From Candidatus Poribacteria bacterium (lineage in GTDB: Bacteria > Poribacteria > WGA-4E > WGA-3G), in assembly GCA_022827225.1 (NCBI GenBank), contig JAJDTJ010000061.1, positions 1-40,122 on the forward strand: a stretch of 40,122 nt of DNA, read 5' to 3'. The first letter of the stretch is position 1. Each line of letters begins with the position of its first letter. Made by a program: the position numbers and the translations under genes. Under the pieces are notes generated by a model. The model ran no database searches. It had not been told where the DNA came from and saw only the letters and a list, made by a program, of their open reading frames with translations. This document shows positions 33,424-40,122 of the stretch, in pieces.

Positions 33424-35142
33424 ATGATCGAAACACTCTCTATCCGCAATATTGCCCTTATAGATGAACTCGAATTGGAACTCACATCGGGGTTGAATAT
33501 TTTTACCGGTGAGACAGGTGCTGGTAAATCGGTTATCCTCAAAGCGATCGGTTTGGTATTAGGTGAGAGAGCCTCCGCCGATATTGTGCGCGAGGGTACC
33601 GATTTCGCGAAGGTGGAAGCGAGTGTCGCACCAGATGAGGCACACCCGATGTGGCACACCGACTTTGTGTTTGGTGATGTGTTGGACCCGTCCGATGTTG
33701 TCATCCTTTCACGGCAAATCAGTGCGAGCGGTAGAAGTCGCTGCCATATCAATGGGCGGTTGGTGAATCTAAAGCAGTTGCAAGCACTCGGGACTTTGCT
33801 CGTTGACATTCACGGTCAACACGAGCATCAATCTCTGTTTCGGACCGAGACGCATCTTAAACTCTTAGATGATTTCGGTGGGAGCAGTGAAACGTGTGAG
33901 CAGGTCAGACAGATATATACACAGTTAAGAGCCTTACAACGGGAGGCAGCGTCGCTTGCAGATACTTTGGCGGCATCAGAACGCGAAAAAGAACTCCTCG
34001 AATTTGAGATTAAAGAATTGACTGCCGCGAACTTGGAGGAAGGTGAAAACGAAAAATTAGCCGATGAAGCCCGACTCCTCAAAAACGCTGAAGCGTTGCA
34101 CGCGTCAGCGAATATGGCGTCTCAACAACTTGGGAGTGATGGATCAGGGGTGGGCGGTTTCGGTAGCCCGCTTGAACGTTTGGAAGGTGCTGCGAAAGAA
34201 CTTACCAAATTGTCTGAACTTGATAACAGCCTTTCGGAATTGCAAGATCGTTTGGAATCAGTAATCTACGAAGTAGAGGATATTGCCGCGCAGATCCGCC
34301 AGTATGCAGATACGGTAGAATTCAATCAAGGGCGATTGGATGAAATCGATGATCGGCTCGCGCTGATATCGAAGCTCAGACGGCGTTACGGCAACACGAT
34401 TTCTGAAATATTGGGTTACCATGCTGAAGCGGAACAGAAATTGGAGACAATACAACTCGGTTCAGAAAAACAGGCGGCGGTCCAAGCGGAGATTCGTAAA
34501 ACAGTCCAGGAGGCACAGCATCTGTGTACTGCGCTTTCTGCGAAACGGGTACACGTTGCAAAGCATCTTTCAGAGCGAATTGAGAAGGAACTCCGTACGC
34601 TCGGTATGGACAAAGCCGAGTTTCAGGCATCTGTCGAGCTTATACCGGACGAAGGTGGCGAATTTCAGATAGATGGTGAACGCTACGCGTTCCGGTCCGA
34701 CGGGATGGACGCTGTCGAATTCTTGATTGCCCCGAATGTCGGTTCCGAACCCCGTCCGATTACTAAGATCGCGTCCGGCGGTGAAATCTCACGTATTATG
34801 CTCGCCCTGAAGACTGTGCTGGTACAAGTAGACGAGGTGCCGACACTGCTGTTCGATGAAATTGATAGCGGCATCGGTGGCAAAGTTGCGGATGTCGTCG
34901 GTAAAAAATTGAAGGAACTTTCGGCGTTTTCTCAGGTGATCTGTATCACACATCTCCCACAGATTGCCCGCTTTGCTGACAAACATTTTCGGGTCGATAA
35001 AAAAGTCGTCGGTGAGCGAACGCTGATTACGGCGACAGCATTAACCGCGGAAGAGCAGGTCGATGAAATCGCTCGGATGTACGGCGGCGAAGCCACCGAA
35101 ATAGGTCTTGCACACGCGCGAGAGTTTCTGTCAGAAAAATAG
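33424..35142 (+). CDS. recN: DNA repair protein RecN
   Basis: A 572-residue SMC-like ATPase that acts in double-strand-break repair. Walker A is GETGAGKS (29-36); a coiled-coil arm spans roughly 150-370 with a helical tip; the signature IASGGEISRIML and Walker B TLLFDEIDSGIGG lie near the C-terminus. The order and length match the family. The ATG has AAGGAA 9-10 nt upstream. It follows nadK, as in many bacteria. The downstream gene starts after a hairpin repeat. Confidence 0.96.
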   Translation: MIETLSIRNIALIDELELELTSGLNIFTGETGAGKSVILKAIGLVLGERASADIVREGTDFAKVEASVAPDEAHPMWHTDFVFGDVLDPSDVVILSRQISASGRSRCHINGRLVNLKQLQALGTLLVDIHGQHEHQSLFRTETHLKLLDDFGGSSETCEQVRQIYTQLRALQREAASLADTLAASEREKELLEFEIKELTAANLEEGENEKLADEARLLKNAEALHASANMASQQLGSDGSGVGGFGSPLERLEGAAKELTKLSELDNSLSELQDRLESVIYEVEDIAAQIRQYADTVEFNQGRLDEIDDRLALISKLRRRYGNTISEILGYHAEAEQKLETIQLGSEKQAAVQAEIRKTVQEAQHLCTALSAKRVHVAKHLSERIEKELRTLGMDKAEFQASVELIPDEGGEFQIDGERYAFRSDGMDAVEFLIAPNVGSEPRPITKIASGGEISRIMLALKTVLVQVDEVPTLLFDEIDSGIGGKVADVVGKKLKELSAFSQVICITHLPQIARFADKHFRVDKKVVGERTLITATALTAEEQVDEIARMYGGEATEIGLAHAREFLSEK

Positions 35143-35188
35143 TTTTTATGAAGTTTAAGAAAATATTTCGGTAATTCTTAGGAATCCC

Positions 35189-35224
35189 GAGCGACAAGAA
35201 ACCCCCAAGCAAAAACACTCGCTC
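35189..35224. repeat. Hairpin repeat, copy 2 (conserved loop, variable stem)
   Basis: GAGCGA (35189-35194) pairs with TCGCTC (35219-35224). The loop carries GAAACCCCCAAGCAAAAACAC, nearly identical to that at 17643-17684, but the stem bases differ and still pair. Both copies are followed by CTACC. Confidence 0.6.
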
Positions 35225-35332
35225 CTACCAAGAGATGTTAAATGATAGTCCGTAATGGAATGGAGGACGGGTTACGAAAAGGCGATTGAAGCAACAAAAC
35301 CGCTTGACCGAACCGCAAGGAAAATTAAAAAT

Positions 35333-38300
35333 ATGGACGATAGGTTTACACAAGCCAGTGGAACGCACGTCTATACCGGATGCGAGTTATTGGTTAAAGG
35401 TGCCTTGGAGAGTGGTGTCAGTCTCCTCACAGGTTATCCTGGGTCCCCGCTTGCCGAGGTGTTTGATGTCATCCAGCGTAATGCTGAGTTGTTGAAAAGC
35501 AACGGTATTGTTGCACAGATCGCTAATAATGAAGCGTTGAGTATTGCACGCCTGAACGGTTCGCAGATGGCGGACCTCCGTGCGATTGCCTTCATGAAAA
35601 GCGTCGGCTTGCATGTCGCCTCCGATGCACTCGCGATTAGCAACCTTGCAGGAACAACCGGTGGGGCTGTCGTCGTTGTTGGTGATGATACCTGGTCACA
35701 CAGTACACAAGTCCCTGCCGATTCCCGGTTTCTTGCCCGACACGTCTATACACCGCTGATTGAACCGAGTAATTTTCAGGAACTCAAAGATTGGGTTAAT
35801 TGTGCTTTCCAAATTTCCGCAGCTGCCGACCTCTATGTCTGTTACTTAACCACCGAAAATCAGGCGAGCGGCGGCGGCAACGTTGAGCTCCACCCCAACA
35901 TTTATCCTGACATTACCGGTTTGAAGCGTATTCGTCTGGATACTGAACTCATCAACGCCGATAAACGGGTTGTCTTACCACCACATACCGCACAGATTGA
36001 GACGGAAACCTTGCGCGAACGGCTACCGACCGCTCTTGAGACGGCGAAAAATTTAGGACTTAACGAAATCCAATTTATGCCGGACGGTTCAAATAGCAAA
36101 CGATCCCCGGTCGGGTTTGTCAGTACAGGTTTAGCGCACAGCTGCCTGCTCCACGCGCTCGGAGAGTTAAACCTATATGGCGATCTTCCGGTCCTTAAAC
36201 TCGGTATGACCCACCCAATGGATGCGGACATCGTCCGCGAATTCGCCGAGCAGGTTGATGAAATCTACGTCGTTGAAGAGAAGCGTCCGCTTTTAGAAAA
36301 CGAAATTAAGGCACTCCTTACGCAGATGTATCAAGACGGGAACATCAAACGGTACGTAAACGTTTGGGGCAAACAATTCCCTGATGGTTTAGCGGGAATC
36401 CCTGCAGCTTCTGGATTAGATGCCTCTATTCTCATTCAGCAACTCATCCCGCTTTTCAGACACCGTCTCGGTACAAGCGACATCGCCGACACCTCGGAAG
36501 AAACAGACGTTTTTGTTGATTTGAACCATCTCGCGTGTGAAGAGACACTTCAAGCGGATGTCTCCGAGCATCAGATTGACATCCCGAAACGGACACCTAC
36601 CTTCTGTCCGGGCTGCCCACACCGCGATTCTTCGAGCGTACTCCTCGAAATCACGAGACAATTTATGGATGCCGACTATATGAGAAAGCATCACGATTCG
36701 GGGGCGGTGGACCTCGTCTTTCACGGAGATATCGGTTGCTATTCCATGCTTAAATACGAACCGTTTCCACGTCTGATGCACAACCTCTCGGCAATGGCGT
36801 TAGGCGGCGGGTCCGGTGCCGGCATTGATCCGTTCATCGAAAATAAGCAGATCGTTTTCATGGGGGATTCAACCTTCTTTCACGGCGGAATGGCTGCGAT
36901 CTCGGATTCAATCAAAAACGATCAAGATATTACCTACATTATTCTGGACAACCAAACGACGGCGATGACGGGACATCAACCGACCCCGGCTGGAGAACTT
37001 GATTTACTTGGGAATCCGACGTTTGCCCAAGATATTGAGAAAGTCGCTCAGGGACTCGCCGGTAGTTCTGAAATAGAAATTGTGCGCACTAACCCAGAAG
37101 ATCGGGTGAATTACAAAAAATACTTGGAAAAAACCGTTCTTAAACCGGGCGTCAAAATCGTTATCGCGGATAAAGAGTGCGCGATAACCTATCATCGTCG
37201 CCTCCGTCGCGAACAACGGAGCACCATAGCCAAAGACGGCTTCCTAAAGTCCGAAAAACATATCAATATCACACCTGAAGTCTGCGAATTTTGTCGAGAG
37301 TGCACCACAGAGACAGGGTGTCCCGGTCTAAAAGTTGTTGGTACCGATTACGGCGAAAAGATCGCTATTGACCAGTCGAATTGTGTCACCGATGGCGCGT
37401 GTGCACGCATTAAATACGCCTGTCCAGCGTTTGAGGAAGTGATCGTTAGACGCAAACGTCCGCCTCAAGAGCAAGCGATCACGGCGGGGTACCGAGACCT
37501 CTTGAGTGACGCACCCTTACCGCCGCCGCGACGCATTCCTTTTCAACGGAGTTGGAATATGTACGCTGGAGGGGTCGGCGGCATGGGGATCGGCACTATT
37601 TCTAAAGTTCTCGTTGTTGGCGGGTACCTCCAAGGCTACGATGTAACCTTCTGTGATCGGAAGGGATTGGCAATTCGCAACGGTGGTGTTTATACACATA
37701 TTACATACACGCAACCTGGTGTCCCGGTTTCGCCCATGATCCCGTATGGTAAGGCGGACCTACTGTTGGGACTCGACATTTTAGAGACGGTCCGCGGTAT
37801 CACAGCACACTCGCTTTTCCGGGTCGCATCACCTGAGAGAACCGTTGCAGTCGTGAATACCGCAAAAACTGAGACAATATCCACCCTCATTGGTAAAGAT
37901 CAGTTCGATACCGATACACTTGAAGAGGCGATACAGACGCATACCAAAACCGATGCCTACTTTGGCACTGACCTCTTCACTGTCTCTGAACAGTTGTTTG
38001 GGAACAAATTATACGCGAATATCATGCTCCTCGGTACTGCTTTCCAACGTCAGTTGATACCTCTCGAACTCGAACCGCTCCAATTGGCACTCAAACAGAT
38101 GGTCCCGCATGCCGATCAAGAGACAAATATGAAGGCTTTCAATGTCGGGCGCCGGCTTGCGCTTGATCCGCATCAGATAGCGGATGAAGGTCCTAAGCAG
38201 TTGACTTACGGTGAGATGCTCGCCGAAAAACGACGGATTCTTCAGAAAAAGCGCGGCGGCAAACGGTTGGCGCAAGCATACACGGCACTCGTTGAAGGTG

Positions 38301-38929
38301 CCGTGGAGATCTTAGACCTCGGTTCGGACGACATGCATCGGATACTGGCACTCTACGTCTACGATCTCGTACAGTTTGAGGGTCTTAATTACGCTCGGAT
38401 GTATGTTGAGAAAATAAAACGGGTGCATGCCAACGATTCGGAAACATACAACTACCGGGCGACGAAAGCCGCAATACGATATCTTCACAAGGTGATGCTG
38501 ATTAAAGATGAGGTCTACGTCGCACACCTTCTCACAAGCGAAGAGAAATTGGAACGTGACAAGGAATTATATAAAGTTGATACAAGAAATGGTGACACAA
38601 TTACGTACGTCCATCTCAATCGCCCACATTTCAGAGTCATGGGCATTGATTTTGAGGCGGATATTAACACGCGGAACTGGCAATTAAATCTGATGAAGCG
38701 GATGAAGTTTCTAAGACGTTGGCTCCCCGAGTGGCACGCGAAGGAAAAGGCGTTCCGAGAGTGGTATATTACGCGTGTAATTGACACCTTCGCTCCGACG
38801 GATGTTGAGACGTACGAGAAGCATCTTCGTGCCTTAGAATGCGTGGAGGAAGTCCGCGGCTATCGGGAAATTCGCTATCCGAAGATGGAGATAGCCAGAC
38901 AAACGGTTGAAAATCTACTTAAAAAATAA
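35333..38929 (+). CDS. Fused indolepyruvate:ferredoxin oxidoreductase-type 2-oxoacid oxidoreductase
   Basis: A 1198-residue IorA-IorB-type fusion that oxidatively decarboxylates aryl-pyruvates (or related 2-oxoacids) to acyl-CoA, reducing ferredoxin. An N-terminal pyrimidine-binding domain (GYPGSP) comes first. The thiamine-diphosphate-binding domain follows, with CPGCPH and GDIGCYSM, then GDSTFFHGG. A cysteine-rich segment starts near residue 651 (CEFCREC, GCPG, then CVTDGAC and ACPA). The last part is a gamma-type domain (GVGGMGIG). The frame is open from 35255, but the ATG at 35333 is closer to family starts and has AAGGA nearby. The cysteine pattern is irregular compared with two classic CxxCxxCxxxC clusters but appears in fused bacterial members. 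It precedes aroE by 4 nt. Confidence 0.87.
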   Translation: MDDRFTQASGTHVYTGCELLVKGALESGVSLLTGYPGSPLAEVFDVIQRNAELLKSNGIVAQIANNEALSIARLNGSQMADLRAIAFMKSVGLHVASDALAISNLAGTTGGAVVVVGDDTWSHSTQVPADSRFLARHVYTPLIEPSNFQELKDWVNCAFQISAAADLYVCYLTTENQASGGGNVELHPNIYPDITGLKRIRLDTELINADKRVVLPPHTAQIETETLRERLPTALETAKNLGLNEIQFMPDGSNSKRSPVGFVSTGLAHSCLLHALGELNLYGDLPVLKLGMTHPMDADIVREFAEQVDEIYVVEEKRPLLENEIKALLTQMYQDGNIKRYVNVWGKQFPDGLAGIPAASGLDASILIQQLIPLFRHRLGTSDIADTSEETDVFVDLNHLACEETLQADVSEHQIDIPKRTPTFCPGCPHRDSSSVLLEITRQFMDADYMRKHHDSGAVDLVFHGDIGCYSMLKYEPFPRLMHNLSAMALGGGSGAGIDPFIENKQIVFMGDSTFFHGGMAAISDSIKNDQDITYIILDNQTTAMTGHQPTPAGELDLLGNPTFAQDIEKVAQGLAGSSEIEIVRTNPEDRVNYKKYLEKTVLKPGVKIVIADKECAITYHRRLRREQRSTIAKDGFLKSEKHINITPEVCEFCRECTTETGCPGLKVVGTDYGEKIAIDQSNCVTDGACARIKYACPAFEEVIVRRKRPPQEQAITAGYRDLLSDAPLPPPRRIPFQRSWNMYAGGVGGMGIGTISKVLVVGGYLQGYDVTFCDRKGLAIRNGGVYTHITYTQPGVPVSPMIPYGKADLLLGLDILETVRGITAHSLFRVASPERTVAVVNTAKTETISTLIGKDQFDTDTLEEAIQTHTKTDAYFGTDLFTVSEQLFGNKLYANIMLLGTAFQRQLIPLELEPLQLALKQMVPHADQETNMKAFNVGRRLALDPHQIADEGPKQLTYGEMLAEKRRILQKKRGGKRLAQAYTALVEGAVEILDLGSDDMHRILALYVYDLVQFEGLNYARMYVEKIKRVHANDSETYNYRATKAAIRYLHKVMLIKDEVYVAHLLTSEEKLERDKELYKVDTRNGDTITYVHLNRPHFRVMGIDFEADINTRNWQLNLMKRMKFLRRWLPEWHAKEKAFREWYITRVIDTFAPTDVETYEKHLRALECVEEVRGYREIRYPKMEIARQTVENLLKK

Positions 38930-38933
38930 AACG

Positions 38934-39800
38934 ATGCACACGCAACACAAGCTCACCGGACATACCCGTATCGTCGGCGTTATTGGGGATCCGGTTGAAC
39001 ATAGCCGTTCACCTCAAATGCACAATGCCGCTTTTGCGGAAGCCGGGCTCGATTATGTATACGTCCCTTTTCATGTCCGACCCGGTGATTTGGCGGACGC
39101 AATTGCAGGCTTTAGAGCGATTAACGTCGTCGGTATTAACGTGACGCTTCCGCACAAACAGGCTGTCATTCCGTTTCTTACATCGATCTCTCGGGAAGCG
39201 AAACTTATCGGTGCGGTGAACACGCTCAGTTTTAAGGGGGGTGAGATACATGGCGACAATACCGATGCCCCTGGTGTTTTGAGAGCCTTGGAAGAAAATG
39301 AGAATATGTCTCTACCGGTAGGCGAAGATGTTGTTGTTTTAGGCGCAGGCGGTGCTGCGAGAGCCGTCGTAGTTGCGTTGGCACTCGCCGGAGTCGCATC
39401 TATCACAATCGCTAACCGTACAGTCGAGAAAGCGATCTCATTAGCGGAGGAGATGGCACAAAAAACCGGTGTTCCCATGCAAGGGGTGGGACTCACGGCG
39501 GCGCGATTACCGGATGCTGTTCATCAGAGCAGGCTCCTTATTAATACCGCAACAACAAGCATGGATGCGAACCATCCGTTACTGATTTCTGCCGATTGGC
39601 TTCAACAGAGGACGATCGTCTACGATATTGTATATACGCCCCCGGTGACACCCTTAATGCAAGCCGCTGACGCGCGCGGCTGTCGGACGCTTGGTGGCAT
39701 CGGAATGTTAGTCCATCAAGGGGCTATTGCTTTTGAAAAATGGACAGGTGTTGCACCGTGTACCGAGACAATGCACGAAGTTCTCTCTTTAGGGTTATAA
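38934..39800 (+). CDS. aroE: Shikimate dehydrogenase
   Basis: A 288-residue enzyme that reduces 3-dehydroshikimate with NADPH in aromatic amino-acid biosynthesis. SRSPQMHN (24-31) binds shikimate; NVTLPHK (69-75) supplies the catalytic Lys75; GDNTDAPG holds Asp111; GAGGAARAV is the NADPH fold followed by ANRT. The length is typical. The ATG at 38934 lies 4 nt after the preceding stop codon; a TTG at 38907 would overlap that gene and adds residues not typical of the family. No ribosome site is visible, so translation is probably coupled to the upstream oxidoreductase. Confidence 0.94.
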   Translation: MHTQHKLTGHTRIVGVIGDPVEHSRSPQMHNAAFAEAGLDYVYVPFHVRPGDLADAIAGFRAINVVGINVTLPHKQAVIPFLTSISREAKLIGAVNTLSFKGGEIHGDNTDAPGVLRALEENENMSLPVGEDVVVLGAGGAARAVVVALALAGVASITIANRTVEKAISLAEEMAQKTGVPMQGVGLTAARLPDAVHQSRLLINTATTSMDANHPLLISADWLQQRTIVYDIVYTPPVTPLMQAADARGCRTLGGIGMLVHQGAIAFEKWTGVAPCTETMHEVLSLGL

Positions 39801-39890
39801 GTTATAAGTGGTTGGTTATAAGTTAAGAGGTTTTAGAGCCCCCCCAACCTCTCTTTCTTATAATTTATAACCTATAACCTATAACTATAA
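39795..39890. repeat. Long imperfect inverted repeat after aroE, with terminator core
   Basis: The left arm (TTATAAGTTATAAGTGG, then GGTTATAAGTTAAGAGGTT) is approximately mirrored by the right arm (AACCTCTCTTTCTTATAA, then TTATAACCTATAACC). The centre AGAGGTT (39826-39832) pairs exactly with AACCTCT (39846-39852), followed by a T-rich run. It can terminate transcription of aroE in either direction. Confidence 0.6.
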
Positions 39891-39948
39891 AGTATACGAA
39901 AGGTTGATTAACTGCAACTAAAAACCTATAGGAATATACATATTTCAC

Positions 39949-39977
39949 TTGATTTCTATAGTATTTTGTGGTATAAT
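39949..39977 (+). promoter_or_regulatory. Promoter of the IS607-like gene, leaderless layout
   Basis: TTGATT, a 17-nt spacer, TATAAT (39972-39977). The expected start site (6-7 nt beyond the -10 box) coincides with the ATG at 39984, so the mRNA would be leaderless. Confidence 0.6.
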
Positions 39978-39983
39978 ATCTAT

Positions 39984-40122
39984 ATGAAATATTATAGAGC
40001 AAAGCAAGCTTCAGAGATACTTGGTTACAGTGTCAACCACCTCCGTGAGCTTGAAAAACAAGGAAAGATTGCCTGCATCCGAACTGCGGGCGGGCACAGG
40101 AGATATGATGTCGAGTCGTTCA
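39984..40122 (+). CDS. IS607-family-like serine recombinase, N-terminal fragment (cut by window edge)
   Basis: 46 codons are visible. YRAKQASEILGYSVNHLRELE and later TAGGHRRYDVESF form a MerR-like helix-turn-helix followed by the GGHRRYD wing, as at the N-terminus of IS607-type (TnpA) serine recombinases. A plain MerR-family regulator or excisionase-like protein is also possible, since the catalytic part lies outside the window. It has no ribosome site but a well-placed promoter, which suggests a leaderless transcript. If it is an IS607 element, its left end lies between the aroE terminator and this start; no terminal inverted repeats are expected for this family. Confidence 0.65.
   Translation, partial: MKYYRAKQASEILGYSVNHLRELEKQGKIACIRTAGGHRRYDVESF

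Noticed and set aside
33384..33809. A 141-codon minus-strand frame at the recN start
   Set aside because: It is a shadow of recN with no ribosome site or recognisable domain.

Overview
The window looks like a chromosomal piece of an uncultivated environmental bacterium of moderate GC content. Two phytanoyl-CoA-dioxygenase-family proteins, a Gfo/Idh/MocA oxidoreductase, an L-rhamnose isomerase, WD40 giants, TPR giants and many short intergenic repeats together resemble Candidatus Poribacteria or a relative. This is an inference from gene style; there is no rRNA or marker phylogeny here. I saw no tRNA, rRNA or CRISPR array.

Layout. 1-3787 (minus): two tandem, closely related double-propeller WD40 genes, the second cut by the window edge. 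4193-7138 (plus): HIT hydrolase/transferase, L-rhamnose isomerase (rhaI) and a Gfo/Idh/MocA-type oxidoreductase whose EKP motif reads EYP. 7140-7919 (minus): alpha/beta hydrolase, divergent from comF (8006-8758). 8938-13591 (plus): smc (TTG start) and a conserved protein that may have a deoxyhypusine-synthase-like fold. 13608-17352 (minus): recG, then an unusually long antitoxin and a RelE/ParE-type toxin, packed as one operon. 17854-18690 (plus): PhyH-type dioxygenase. 18705-22225 (minus): nucleoside hydrolase, a second PhyH-type dioxygenase, and an exported metallophosphoesterase.

22291-30645 (minus) is the most unusual part: five co-directional genes. In transcription order they are a helicase-less type ISP/IIG-like restriction-modification protein, a membrane-anchored 21-repeat TPR protein, a TPR protein with antitoxin-like ends, a leaderless-insert staphylococcal-nuclease-fold protein lacking a signal peptide, and a DUF2971 protein. 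The first three are tightly coupled (TAATG overlap, then a 19-nt gap). The last two have a separate promoter that overlaps a perfect 14-bp palindrome. I read this as a candidate defence or stress island; the function is inferred, not shown.

30747-39800 (plus): a consensus promoter and a structured leader carrying a short glycosyltransferase-like ORF precede popT (DUF368, polyprenyl-phosphate translocase). Then come a small unknown protein, nadK, recN, a fused indolepyruvate:ferredoxin-type oxidoreductase and aroE. The right edge holds the start of a MerR-type helix-turn-helix protein that resembles the N-terminus of an IS607-family serine recombinase, apparently expressed from a leaderless transcript.

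Repeats: a hairpin family with a conserved loop and changing but still complementary stems (17643-17684 and 35189-35224), 14-nt tandem units of the TGATAACTGA/TTGGTTATCA type near gene ends, and a 102-bp amplified TPR array.
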